Shown here: one piece after another, positions 17,518 through 26,172 of the stretch
How positions within the stretch are numbered: position 1 is the stretch's first letter
How the letters are laid out: each line of letters opens with the position of its first letter
The notes under the pieces: generated by a model
Databases searched by the model: none
What the model was told of the DNA's origin: nothing
Seen by the model: the letters and a program-made list of their open reading frames with translations, nothing else
Position numbers and translations under genes: made by a program
NCBI RefSeq assembly: GCF_028747805.1
Contig: NZ_CP114887.1
Coordinates: 4,043,950-4,107,949, forward strand
Direction: 5' to 3'
DNA: 64,000 nucleotides
Origin: Solibacillus daqui
GTDB taxonomy: Bacteria; Bacillota; Bacilli; Bacillales_A; Planococcaceae

Positions 17518-17548
17518 AATATATAGGTTGACATTATGTGAAGGTCAA
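17518..17548 (-). promoter_or_regulatory. MerR-type promoter with 19-bp spacer and operator dyad
   Basis: Minus strand: -35 TTGACC (17548-17543), exactly 19 bases, -10 TATATT (17523-17518). The spacer contains a dyad, TGAC (17529-17532) with GTCA (17544-17547), and matching TT/AA inside. Overlong spacers with a central dyad are the hallmark of promoters untwisted by MerR proteins. The -35 overlaps the stop codon of the merR gene. Confidence 0.8.
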
Positions 17549-18345
17549 GGCTTTTTAAGAGCAACCGTAACAAATATTTCTGTTATAAATTCCTCAACAT
17601 ATAAGGTATAGTATCCATCAACTAAATACCTCTCCATAAACTCCCCAATGATTTCATAATCATTTTCTTCTGCATAGCGAAAAAGCTGAATATATGCCCG
17701 ACTTATTGTATTATACGTACCATAATGGATCGTACTTATATATATAGCATCAGAAAATGGTAACAACTCAAAATCTGTATGTTCTCCCCTATTTTCAATC
17801 GGTTGAAACACGCCTACATCAAGTTCACCTTCATTCATTTGTGACATATCATGAAAAACAACAAAAAATTTCCCACCCAAAGTAAATGGCTGCTTATACA
17901 TATTCTCTACTGTATCTTCTAAAAATCGTTCCAAATGAAATTCCTTTATAACAGCTCTTTTAAAGATCGTATCGAATCCTTTTCTGTTTCCGATAAGAAC
18001 ATCATAGTTATTCTTCACTAATTTTGATGGAATATTTTCTTCTTGTAACTCATCAATTAGCTGTTGGTATTCTTCCACTACCCCATTTAACTGATCTAAT
18101 TTTTCCTTATAAATACCAGGAGAATGGTAAAGTCCTTTTTCAAAAATGGTTTGTATCTCCGCAATAGAATAATGATATTTACGCAGTCTCTTAATTTTTT
18201 CAATCGTATCAATATCTTCCTCTGTGTACTGACGATATCCATTTTCCTCATTAACAGCAGGATTTAGTAACCTTTCTTTCTCATAGTGTCGCAGCATTCT
18301 AGTAGATACTTTTGTAATTTTTGCGATTTCACCAATTAAATACAT
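17545..18345 (-). CDS. MerR-family regulator with GyrI-like effector domain
   Basis: 266 residues. The N-terminal winged helix is IGEIAKITKVSTRMLRHYEKERLLNP, then GYRQYTEEDIDTIEKI, followed by a dimerisation coiled coil (KEKLDQLNGVVEEYQQLIDELQEE) near residues 80-105. The C-terminal 150 residues, with VFQPIENRG and YEIIGEFMERYLVDG, look like the GyrI/BmrR ligand-binding fold that senses amphipathic or cationic compounds. It lies 56 bases upstream of the agmatine-deiminase-family gene, whose promoter has a MerR-type dyad. Local activator of that gene is a strong inference. Confidence 0.88.
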   Translation of the reverse strand: MYLIGEIAKITKVSTRMLRHYEKERLLNPAVNEENGYRQYTEEDIDTIEKIKRLRKYHYSIAEIQTIFEKGLYHSPGIYKEKLDQLNGVVEEYQQLIDELQEENIPSKLVKNNYDVLIGNRKGFDTIFKRAVIKEFHLERFLEDTVENMYKQPFTLGGKFFVVFHDMSQMNEGELDVGVFQPIENRGEHTDFELLPFSDAIYISTIHYGTYNTISRAYIQLFRYAEENDYEIIGEFMERYLVDGYYTLYVEEFITEIFVTVALKKP

Positions 18346-18459
18346 TTATATTCCCCCATCCGCCTAGCGTAGTGCCTGTCATCCCTCTCTTGTTTCATAA
18401 ACATTGGAAGTACAACTTGTTTTTTGCCAATTGGTAATATTAAAACTAAAATTAAACAC

Positions 18460-18488
18460 TTGATAATTCAAATGAAAGCTAGTAAACT
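18460..18488 (+). promoter_or_regulatory. Sigma-A promoter of the pbuE riboswitch transcript
   Basis: TTGATA (18460-18465), a 17-base spacer and TAAACT (18483-18488). A transcript would start near 18495, about 28 bases before the aptamer. Confidence 0.55.
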
Positions 18489-18522
18489 ATTCAACGTGCT
18501 CGCTTATTACACATAAATATTA

Positions 18523-18585
18523 CTGTATAACCTCAAGAATACGGCTTGAGGGTCTCTACCAGGAACCTTAAAATCCTGATTACAG
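18523..18585 (+). ncRNA. Adenine-sensing purine riboswitch aptamer
   Basis: P1 is CTGTA (18523-18527) with TACAG (18581-18585). P2 is CCTCAAG (18531-18537) with CTTGAGG (18545-18551), loop AATACGG; J2/3 is GTCTCTACC; P3 is CAGGA with TCCTG, loop around CCTTAAA. These are the purine-riboswitch consensus blocks. The base that pairs with the ligand, in the J3/1 segment CTGATTA, aligns with U74 of the B. subtilis pbuE adenine switch and not with C74 of guanine switches, so adenine is the expected ligand. The gene downstream is the matching exporter. Confidence 0.93.
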
Positions 18586-18629
18586 AAAATGAACTATTCA
18601 TTTTTTGTAATCAGGATTTTTTTTATTTT
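18571..18629 (+). terminator. Riboswitch-controlled intrinsic terminator
   Basis: AATCCTGATTACA (18572-18584) pairs with TGTAATCAGGATT (18606-18618), followed by TTTTTTTTATTTT. The 5' arm uses the aptamer's P3 and P1 3' strands, so ligand binding prevents terminator formation: adenine should switch the gene on. Confidence 0.92.
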
Positions 18630-18664
18630 CTAATTTTTTCATCAGAGAGGATGTATAGCAGAAT

Positions 18665-19861
18665 ATGAATTACAAAGTTTTTATACTAGCATTATCAACT
18701 GTTGCCGTTGGTTTGGTAGAATTGATCGTTGGCGGTATACTTCCAATTATCGCAACAGATATGAATATCTCATTAAGCTCTGCTGGACAGCTGATTACAG
18801 TCTTCGCACTTATTTTTGCGATTTCCGGTCCAGTGTTATTAGTTTTAACGAGCAAAATTGAACGAAAAAAGTTATACCTTATTTCCTTGTTTATTTTTTT
18901 CATCAGTAATATCATAACTTATTTTAGTCCAGATTTTACCTTTATGATGATTGCCCGGGTTTTAAGTGCGATGAGTACAGCACTTATCGTGGTGCTATCC
19001 TTAACAATAGCAGCAAAAGTTGTTTCACCAGACCATCGTGCAAAGGCTCTAGGACTCATTTACATGGGAATTAGTTCATCACTTGTCCTGGGTGTGCCAC
19101 TAGGTATTCTCATTTCCGATAATTTTGGTTGGCGGGTAATTTTTCTTGGAATTGCAATTCTATCAGTAGGCTCTTTTATCCTGATTTCCATCTTTTTGGA
19201 GCCAATTCCTGGTGAAGAGACAATTCCACTTTCACAACAATTAAAGGCCGTTGCCAGCTTAAAAATCGGGAGTGCACATCTTGCTACCATGTTTATGCTG
19301 GCAGGTCATTATACGATCTATGCGTATTTCACTCCATTTTTGGAAACGGAACTTCATCTGAATTCTTATTGGATTAGCCTTTGTTATCTTTTATTTGGTA
19401 TTGCAGCGGTAAGCGGGGGAGCATTTGGGGGAACACTTTCAGATACGATTGGCGCTCCTAAAAGTATCCTTATTGTCATAATTTCATTTGCTATTGTGCT
19501 GTTCCTGCTGCCATTCACTACCTTCTCACTCATTGTATTTATACCGGTAATGATGATTTGGGCAGCATTAAGCTGGAGTCTAGCTCCACCACAACAAAGC
19601 TATCTAATTCAAACAGATTCTGCTACATCGGATATTCAGCAAAGCTTTAACAATTCAGCGTTACAAATCGGTATTTCCATGGGCTCTGGATTTGGGGGTA
19701 TTGTTTTAAATCAAACAAATACTATCTCACATGCAGCTTGGTATGGGGGATGCCTTGTTCTCATTGCCTTAGCATGTGCAGTCTTTTCTTTAACAAGAAA
19801 AACGAATGTAAGAGGAGAATATAAAACGACAGCTTCGGATGTTCAACAATCAAATATATGA
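18665..19861 (+). CDS. pbuE: Purine base/adenine efflux transporter PbuE
   Basis: 398 residues, 12 membrane helices, MFS drug/purine efflux type. The first helix with [15 protein letters not shown] and [18 protein letters not shown], and loop DNFGWRVIF after helix 5, match the PbuE/YdhL and AraJ-like group. In B. subtilis PbuE exports adenine and hypoxanthine and is turned on by an adenine riboswitch, exactly the arrangement seen here. The ribosome site is weak: AGAGAGG ends about 14 bases before the ATG. A five-codon frame ATG TAT AGC AGA ATA TGA overlaps the start but touches the ribosome site, so it is probably not translated. Confidence 0.93.
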   Translation: MNYKVFILALSTVAVGLVELIVGGILPIIATDMNISLSSAGQLITVFALIFAISGPVLLVLTSKIERKKLYLISLFIFFISNIITYFSPDFTFMMIARVLSAMSTALIVVLSLTIAAKVVSPDHRAKALGLIYMGISSSLVLGVPLGILISDNFGWRVIFLGIAILSVGSFILISIFLEPIPGEETIPLSQQLKAVASLKIGSAHLATMFMLAGHYTIYAYFTPFLETELHLNSYWISLCYLLFGIAAVSGGAFGGTLSDTIGAPKSILIVIISFAIVLFLLPFTTFSLIVFIPVMMIWAALSWSLAPPQQSYLIQTDSATSDIQQSFNNSALQIGISMGSGFGGIVLNQTNTISHAAWYGGCLVLIALACAVFSLTRKTNVRGEYKTTASDVQQSNI

Positions 19862-19865
19862 TTTT

Positions 19866-19911
19866 AAATAGCATCATTCAGATTATTATCGAATGATGCT
19901 ATTTCTATTTT
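19866..19911 (+). terminator. Terminator of pbuE
   Basis: AAATAGCATCATTC (19866-19879) pairs with GAATGATGCTATTT (19891-19904), followed by a T-rich run. Four bases after the stop codon. Confidence 0.88.
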
Positions 19912-19999
19912 AGAATCCTTATGGAGCTGAATTTAGTGAGTTATTTCGGAACAACCATTGAAATTCTAGAAAAAATATTCGTTACTATTCAATTTTAAA

Positions 20000-20041
20000 A
20001 CCACCTAAAACGTTCGTTACCAAAGTCTTAGGTGGTCTTTT
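20000..20041. terminator. Hairpin terminator at the left edge of the rlmH island
   Basis: ACCACCTAA (20000-20008) pairs with TTAGGTGGT (20028-20036), with CTTTTC on the plus side and TTTTAAAATT on the minus side. It can end the long FN3-protein transcript arriving from the right. Confidence 0.75.
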
Positions 20042-20046
20042 CAAAA

Positions 20047-20074
20047 ACTGCACTTACTTATGATTCGGTTCACC
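20047..20074 (-). repeat. Outer copy of the rlmH 3' end (att-like)
   Basis: On the minus strand GGTGAACCGAATCATAAG then TAAGTGCAGT. The rlmH end reads GGAGAACCGTATCATAAG then TAAGTGCGGT: three mismatches in 28 bases. No reading frame here encodes RlmH, so it is a target-site-like duplication. Confidence 0.65.
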
Positions 20075-20121
20075 ACAACATGTATACTTGCGGTTTTTAT
20101 TATTTCCAAATTTTTTGAAAA

Positions 20122-20166
20122 AACTTCATTTACTTATGATAAGGTGCTCCATATCACAAGTAAATG
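20122..20166. repeat. Second att-like copy inside a large inverted repeat
   Basis: Minus strand CACCTTATCATAAGTAAATG resembles the rlmH end. The arm CATTTACTTATGATA (20127-20141) pairs with TATCACAAGTAAATG (20152-20166) with one mismatch, so the site faces an inverted copy of itself, as is usual at SCC termini. Confidence 0.6.
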
Positions 20167-20197
20167 AGGGATTTTGGAAATTGAAAAATATAAACTT

Positions 20198-23100
20198 TTA
20201 TTGAATTACTTTAACAGTTTTTTCTCCAACAACTAGTACCCCATCTACATAACCTCTAAACACAAGCGATACTTGCGGTTGATTCCACGTGAAATGAGAT
20301 CGTTCGAACTTAAACTGTCCAAGCTTTGCTTGATTATAATATCCATTATTGCTCTTCAAGGCTTTTACACCATTAATAGTTGCAGTATTCAAGTCGAAGC
20401 CTTTTGTACTGATCCCATCTGGCAGAATAACCCGTACTGTGAATACTCCTTTATTTCCTTTAATTACTTCTGGCATTACTTCAAGTGTAGCTGGAATGTA
20501 TACACTAAATTGTTTTGTAATAGTTGTGCTATTTCCAGCAGCATCCGTTACTTTAACAGTTACGTTATACTTACCAGGCTCATCAAATTTTACAGATTCC
20601 CCATTTGCTACAACGGTTGTTTTTAAACTTGGTGATGTAACAATCATCTCTTCCGAAGCAACACCTGAAAGAATATCGTTCGCTGAATATGTTAATTGTA
20701 CTGAATCACCAAGCTTGTAATCTTTGTTTACATCCATTGAAACGGCTGGTACCGTTTTATCGATTTTCACTTTAATAGTATTCGATTCCTCGACATTACC
20801 TGTTAAGTCAGTAGAATAAAATTGAATTGTATGAATTCCTTCCTGTTTAACTGTGAAAGTATCTCCTTCCACAAAGGCAGATCCATTAATTGAATAAAAC
20901 GTTTTTTCAACGCCACTTTCAGCATCTTGTGCATGCAATTTCACAACTACATCTTTGTTTGTCCACTCTGTCGGAGCTGTCGCAGTTGTAGTAGGTGCAA
21001 TTAAATCTGCTTTTATTTCAATCTTTTGAACTTCCTCTTTATTTCCAGCAACATCCTCTGAATAATAGCTAACTTTATAAGAAGATTTGCTTCCATCTAC
21101 TTTAATTGTTGTACCTTCCACATATGCTGCTCCATCAATTGAATAGAACGTTTTAGACACTCCACTTAATGCATCTGTTGCAAATAAGTTGATAGATGTA
21201 TTTGCAGTAAACCACTCTGGAATTTCACTAGTTTTTGTAGTTGGCGCTTCTGTATCGATTTTCACAAATACAGTTTTTTCTGCTTCCTTGTTGCCTACTT
21301 TATCTACAGAGTAGAAAGTAATTTTATTAATTCCTTGCTCTGACACCGTAAACGATGTTCCAGATTTAAACTCACCATCATTTACTGAATAATACGTATT
21401 TGCCACTCCTGTCTCGTCATCAGATGCAGATAATGTTACGTCTACAGGACTTGCATTTGTCCAATTACTTGGTAAATTCGCTGTTGTAACAGGCGCTGTC
21501 GTATCCACAATCAATTTTGCTAACACGACGTTTGAAGGTATTGATTCACCAAATGAGTTACTGTAAGACGTTACATAATATTCATGATCTACATACGTTA
21601 AACCTGAAACTGTGTAAGATAAATTATTAATTTTTTCGGCAATTAACACTGGTTCCCCATTCACAATTTCATATAAATTGTAACCATTTGCATACGTTAC
21701 AAAATCCCATATAATTCGAGCACTTGTCGGACTTAGTAATTTAATGCTTGCTACTGGGGGCTCCATTTCTGGATATACAATGTCCACTGCCAATTGGCTA
21801 GAAGGAGCTGATTCACCGAAACGATTACTAAACGCAACAATTTCATAATAATGCGTTGCTTCTGAAAGATTAAATAGTTGTGTAGTTAAGGCTGATCCTT
21901 TGTATACTAGCTGACGATTTGATCCCGTAACTTCATATACAAGATATTCATTTGCCCAATTAACAGCTTTCCATGACAAAGTAACGTTGTTGCCGTTAAA
22001 AATCGTGTTAGTCATGACTGGAGCTTGTACTTCCGGCCAAATAATCTCGAAGTTAATGTTAGTTCCTTCTGCCGATTCACCAAAACGTGGACTAACAGCA
22101 TGAACTACAAACTCATATTGACCTTCTGCCATTTTAGGGAATGATGCAGAAGTAGTTGTTAGTGTATTCTTTAATACTTTTTGTCCATCAACGATTTGAT
22201 ACACTTTATAGCTCGTTGCATACGTTGCAGCGTTCCATTTTAAAACGATATCATTCACATTCGTAGCTGTTTTCGTTAAATTGCTAGGCGCTTGCATTTC
22301 TGGGAAGACTAAATTAATGGATACTTTGCTTCCTTCTGCTGATTCACCGTAACGAGAATTATACGAATGAATTTCAAACTCATACTCGCCCTCTGGCTGA
22401 TTCGCATACGTTACTGTTGTAGTATTTACTGTACTTTTTAATACTTTTTGTCCATCAATAATTTGATATACTTTATAGTTTGTCCCGAAAGGAACCGCTT
22501 CCCAAGTTAATTTAATGTCATTTCCATTTACGAAACTGTAGGTAGCATTACTTGGCTTAGCCATTTGTACTTCACTCATATTAACAGATACTTCTTTACC
22601 TTCTGCCGACTCTCCAAAGCGAGGGCTTACAGAATGAACAACATAGACATGCTCCCCGAATGATACGTTAGACAACGTAGTTGATAAATTTGTTACTGTA
22701 TTTTTTAGTACTTTTTGTCCATCAATAATTTCATACACTTTATAGCTTGTTGCATATTGAACTGCTCCCCAAGTTAAAGAAACGTCATTTCCATTAAGAA
22801 TTTTAAATGTTAAAGAACTTGGTGCAGCCATATTCGGGAACTGTAAAGGAACTGTAATTTCTGCTGCAGTTGATGACTCACCAAACAATGATGAGAAAGA
22901 TGTCACAACATATTTGTGATCGCCTTCTGATTGGTTCGTATACGTTACAGTCGTTCCTGTTAACGTACCCTTTAAAATTCTTTGACCATCGATAATTTCG
23001 TAAACTTTATAGCTCGATGCACCTGTAACAGCTGACCACGTCAACTTAATGTCATTTCCATTAAGAATTGTATACGCTAAATTTGTTGGTGCAGGTAAAT

Positions 23101-25072
23101 CTAAACCATCTAATTTTAAAGAAACTGTACTACCTTCTACTGATTCTCCAAAACGGTTACTTACAGAATGTACTTCATACGTATATTCACCTGGTGCCAT
23201 CTTTGTATAGCTAATAGTTGTTCCTGTAACAGTGTTTTTCAACACTTTTTGTCCATCAATAATTTGATACACTTTATAGCTTGTCGCATTTTCTGCTGCA
23301 TCCCAGTTTAAAGTGTAATCAGTAGTATTTTTAATAACATACGTTAAGTTTGCCGGTGGACTCATTTGTGGGAACTTAATCTCGAAAGAAACTTTCGCAC
23401 TTTCCGCTGATTCTCCGAAACGGCTAGAGAAAGCATGAATTTCATATTTGTAATCACCTACTGGTAAATACGTAAAGGTTGCTTTTGTATTATTTACTGT
23501 ACTTTTTAATATTTTTTGTCCATCAATAACTTGATACACTTTATAGCTTGTGGCATACGGTACAGCATCCCAGTTTAATGTAACATCATTAATGTTAGCT
23601 GCTGTATATGTCGGATTCGTTGGAGCTGTCATTACAACAGGCTCTACCTTTACAGAAATTAAACTTCCTTCTGCCGACTCACCAAAACGACTACTTACAG
23701 AGTAAATTTCGTACGCATAGTCTCCTGCTGAAGAGTTTGCATACGTAACAGCTGTTGTCGTTACTGTGCTCTTTAATACTTTTTGTCCATCGATAATTTG
23801 ATAAATTTTATAGCTTGTCGCATTCGTAGCAGCGTCCCATTTTAAAACAATGTCGTTTCCATTCGCAATTGTATACGTAACATTGCTTGGCGGCATCATC
23901 GCAACTTCTCCGACATTCACCTTTACTTGGCTACCATCTGCCGATTCACCAAAACGGCTACTTACAGAATGCACTACATACTCGTAATCTCCAGCAGGTA
24001 ATTTTGTATATGCTACACTCGTCCCTGTTACTGTACTTTTTAATACTTTTTGTCCATCAATAGTTTGATAAATTTTATAGCTTGTCGCATTTGCAGCAGC
24101 GGTCCATTTTAACGTAACATCATTAAGATTTGCAATTGTATACGTTAAGTTTGTTGGAGGAAGCATTGTTACTGATCCAACAGTTACCGTTACTTGACTT
24201 CCTTCTGCCGATTCACCAAAACGACTATTTACAGAATGAACTTCATATACATATTCCCCACCAGGAGTATTCGTATATGTAACACTCGTTCCCGTTACTG
24301 TACTTTTTAAAATTTTTTGTCCATCAACAATTTGATATACGTTATAACCTGTTGCGTGTAAAGAAGCAGTCCATTTCAGTGTTACGTCATTAACGTTTGC
24401 AATTGTATACGTCAAATTCGTTGGAGCTGCCATTACTGGATGATGAATTGTTACGTCCACAGTATTAGAAATTGGCGACTCTCCATATTTAGAGTTAAAT
24501 GAAGAAACTGTATACGTAAAATCCCCTTCAGGAGCATTTGAAATCGTATACGTTTTACCTGTTACTGTAGTAACTAAAGTTTGCTCTCCATTTGGTCCAA
24601 TTTGGTAAACTTTATATCCTTCCGCATACTGAGAAGTTGTCCAGCTCAAGTTAATGTCGTTTGCGTTTTGTAAAGTGTAAGAAAGTGTTGGAGCTGCCAT
24701 CGTTGGATAAGCAACATTCACCGTAATCGGTGCACAAGGACCAGATTCTCCGTTCGCACTTAACGTTGAAACGACGTATGTATACGATCCTTCTGGAAGG
24801 TCATTAATCGTATAACTATTAGTAGTAACTGTACCACGTGGTATTAATTGACCTTCTGTAATTTCGTAGATTTTATAGCCTGTAGCACTAACTACCGCAC
24901 TCCAAGTAAGCTTCACATCATCTGGTGTGATATGTTGGTACTCAAGGTTACTTGGCGGCAGAAGGTTGCTATCTGTTGCTCCCAAAACATTTTGCATTGG
25001 AAACAGGAAAACTTGCAAAACTAACACCAAAGCTAGTAATGCTGAAATTTTACTTGATAAACTTTTACCCAT
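20198..25072 (-). CDS. Giant secreted FN3/Ig-like repeat protein, c-di-GMP riboswitch controlled
   Basis: 1624 residues from the ATG at 25072, chosen because it starts a clean signal peptide (KISALLALVLVLQVFLFPM, cleavage after VLGA) and has AAGGTAGGG upstream; the longer frame runs back into the riboswitch. About 13 consecutive modules of roughly 88 residues follow (to about residue 1180). Each begins with [AP]P[ST]NLTYTI.N.ND..L.W and contains YKVYQIIDGQKVLKSTV and SRFGESAEGS, an FN3-type fold. Then come three Ig-like modules (NWTN...DDETGV..TYYS type), a fourth PKD/Ig-like module and a unique C-terminus. No LPXTG, S-layer or LysM anchor is visible. Probable matrix or adhesion protein; function inferred only from architecture and control. 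Confidence 0.85.
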   Translation of the reverse strand: MGKSLSSKISALLALVLVLQVFLFPMQNVLGATDSNLLPPSNLEYQHITPDDVKLTWSAVVSATGYKIYEITEGQLIPRGTVTTNSYTINDLPEGSYTYVVSTLSANGESGPCAPITVNVAYPTMAAPTLSYTLQNANDINLSWTTSQYAEGYKVYQIGPNGEQTLVTTVTGKTYTISNAPEGDFTYTVSSFNSKYGESPISNTVDVTIHHPVMAAPTNLTYTIANVNDVTLKWTASLHATGYNVYQIVDGQKILKSTVTGTSVTYTNTPGGEYVYEVHSVNSRFGESAEGSQVTVTVGSVTMLPPTNLTYTIANLNDVTLKWTAAANATSYKIYQTIDGQKVLKSTVTGTSVAYTKLPAGDYEYVVHSVSSRFGESADGSQVKVNVGEVAMMPPSNVTYTIANGNDIVLKWDAATNATSYKIYQIIDGQKVLKSTVTTTAVTYANSSAGDYAYEIYSVSSRFGESAEGSLISVKVEPVVMTAPTNPTYTAANINDVTLNWDAVPYATSYKVYQVIDGQKILKSTVNNTKATFTYLPVGDYKYEIHAFSSRFGESAESAKVSFEIKFPQMSPPANLTYVIKNTTDYTLNWDAAENATSYKVYQIIDGQKVLKNTVTGTTISYTKMAPGEYTYEVHSVSNRFGESVEGSTVSLKLDGLDLPAPTNLAYTILNGNDIKLTWSAVTGASSYKVYEIIDGQRILKGTLTGTTVTYTNQSEGDHKYVVTSFSSLFGESSTAAEITVPLQFPNMAAPSSLTFKILNGNDVSLTWGAVQYATSYKVYEIIDGQKVLKNTVTNLSTTLSNVSFGEHVYVVHSVSPRFGESAEGKEVSVNMSEVQMAKPSNATYSFVNGNDIKLTWEAVPFGTNYKVYQIIDGQKVLKSTVNTTTVTYANQPEGEYEFEIHSYNSRYGESAEGSKVSINLVFPEMQAPSNLTKTATNVNDIVLKWNAATYATSYKVYQIVDGQKVLKNTLTTTSASFPKMAEGQYEFVVHAVSPRFGESAEGTNINFEIIWPEVQAPVMTNTIFNGNNVTLSWKAVNWANEYLVYEVTGSNRQLVYKGSALTTQLFNLSEATHYYEIVAFSNRFGESAPSSQLAVDIVYPEMEPPVASIKLLSPTSARIIWDFVTYANGYNLYEIVNGEPVLIAEKINNLSYTVSGLTYVDHEYYVTSYSNSFGESIPSNVVLAKLIVDTTAPVTTANLPSNWTNASPVDVTLSASDDETGVANTYYSVNDGEFKSGTSFTVSEQGINKITFYSVDKVGNKEAEKTVFVKIDTEAPTTKTSEIPEWFTANTSINLFATDALSGVSKTFYSIDGAAYVEGTTIKVDGSKSSYKVSYYSEDVAGNKEEVQKIEIKADLIAPTTTATAPTEWTNKDVVVKLHAQDAESGVEKTFYSINGSAFVEGDTFTVKQEGIHTIQFYSTDLTGNVEESNTIKVKIDKTVPAVSMDVNKDYKLGDSVQLTYSANDILSGVASEEMIVTSPSLKTTVVANGESVKFDEPGKYNVTVKVTDAAGNSTTITKQFSVYIPATLEVMPEVIKGNKGVFTVRVILPDGISTKGFDLNTATINGVKALKSNNGYYNQAKLGQFKFERSHFTWNQPQVSLVFRGYVDGVLVVGEKTVKVIQ

Positions 25073-25116
25073 GTTCTTTACCCTACCTTTCAGTAGTGAA
25101 TAAGGAATAACGCGCA

Positions 25117-25166
25117 TAAAAATAAGCCTCTTAACAAGGCTCATAAAAAAAGGACTCTGAATCCTT
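25117..25166 (-). terminator. Tandem hairpins of the c-di-GMP expression platform
   Basis: Minus strand: first AAGGA...TCCTT (25166-25150) followed by TTTTTTTAT, then AGCCT (25141-25137) with AGGCT (25129-25125) followed by TATTTTTAT. Both lie between aptamer and start codon. The first, touching the aptamer's end, is the likely ligand-dependent terminator; the direction of control cannot be read off with certainty. Confidence 0.7.
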
Positions 25167-25257
25167 GCGGTAACCGGCTGCCATCCACATAGCACTTAGC
25201 GTGGTCCAGGCCCTTGGCTTTGCGTCACACGATTTCTCGTGGTTTGCCTTTTTCACT
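25167..25257 (-). ncRNA. c-di-GMP-I (GEMM-I) riboswitch
   Basis: Read on the minus strand the conserved blocks follow in order: AAAAAGGCAAACC, a stem ACGA-GAAA-TCGT with the GNRA tetraloop, GTGACGCAAAGCCA, GGGCCT, a variable P3 stem, then ATGGCAGCCGGTTACC. This is the full GEMM-I consensus including tetraloop and receptor. It lies in the leader of the giant FN3 protein, so cellular c-di-GMP sets expression of that protein, as expected for a biofilm/motility switch. Confidence 0.95.
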
Positions 25258-25465
25258 TGATTATTTTATATGTTACAAGGCTATCATAATACCTTAGCTA
25301 CATACGTGAAACTGCTTTTATACCTATCTATACTTAACTCTAGTATTAAATAGTCACACTTGAATATGGCTAAATTCCCATAAAGAAGGATCTACGTTTT
25401 TTACAATTAAGTAGCGTGTATAGCGCGAAAGAACCGCATCTTTAATATCACTCATAGTTCCGGAG
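25258..25465. other. Non-coding promoter region of the riboswitch transcript
   Basis: About 200 A/T-rich bases. On the minus strand TATAAA near 25270 could be a -10, but the -35 match is poor. No gene. Confidence 0.35.
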
Positions 25466-26092
25466 CCTAAATGAACAATTTTCCCGACATCAAAAGCTCA
25501 TACAAAGAAAACGTCGGTAAGATTGCGACAAATATTTTAAAACGTGATTTCGTTGTGCCAAAACCAAATGAAAGATGGGTAACGGATGTGACGGAATTCC
25601 ATTTATTTGGTATGGTAAGAAACTTTATCTATCACCTGTACTTGATTTGTTTACCGGAGAAATTATTGCGTATAACTTTGAAAAACGACCTATCTATCCA
25701 CTTGTTTCAAAGATGTTAGAACCAGCCTTCAATCGCTTATCCGAAGAAGGTGCCCCAGTACTTCACTCTGATCAAGGGTGGCATTATCAAATGAATAAAA
25801 ACGCTCACGTATTATAAGAACATGGCATTACACAAAGTATATCTCGTAAAGGAAATTGTCTCGATAACGCAGTAATTGAGAACTTCTTCGACCTCTTAAA
25901 ATCAGAATTACTTTACTTACAAGAGTTTGAAAACATGGAACACTTAAAGCGAGATCTTGAACAATATATTGAATACTACAGTCACAAACAAATTAAGGAA
26001 AAATTAAAAGGAGTAAGTCCGGTACAATACCGAACTCAATCCTTACAAGTTTCTTAACTAAATAAAGTGTCTAACTTTTTGTGTTCACTTCA
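25466..26092 (+). pseudogene. Broken IS3-family transposase (orfB) remnant
   Basis: The frame holds an IS3/IS150-type DDE transposase core: [11 protein letters not shown] with the first Asp, VLHSDQGWHYQ with the second, and [14 protein letters not shown] with the Glu, ending [14 protein letters not shown]. It is broken twice. Near 25615 the sequence GGTATGGTAAG carries a five-base ATGGT duplication that shifts frame, and a TAA interrupts at 25816. The N-terminal third and orfA are absent. The right end AGTGTCTAACTTTTT followed by GTGTTCACTTCA (to 26092) matches an IS3-family terminal repeat; no left end is found. Confidence 0.88.
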
Positions 26093-26139
26093 CCTATACT
26101 TTTTTAGGGTTTGTCTTTATTCTAATATCTAATTAACTT

Positions 26140-26158
26140 GGATACGATTCACCACAAC
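26140..26158 (-). repeat. Degenerate att-like copy between IS remnant and kinase
   Basis: Minus strand TTGTGGTGAATCGTATC matches TTGTGGTGAACCGAATC of the outer copy at 20063-20079 and GAGAACCGTATC of rlmH, but the CATAAGTAA core is degraded to CAAGTTAA. It may mark a boundary between two insertions. Confidence 0.4.
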
Positions 26159-26172
26159 TAATCTAAATGAGG

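Noticed and set aside
20047..20074. Reading the outer repeat as a second rlmH gene
   Set aside because: Only the last few codons are present; there is no upstream RlmH coding sequence.
25073..25195. 41-residue N-terminal extension of the giant FN3 protein
   Set aside because: It would be translated from the aptamer and terminator hairpins and would bury the signal peptide.
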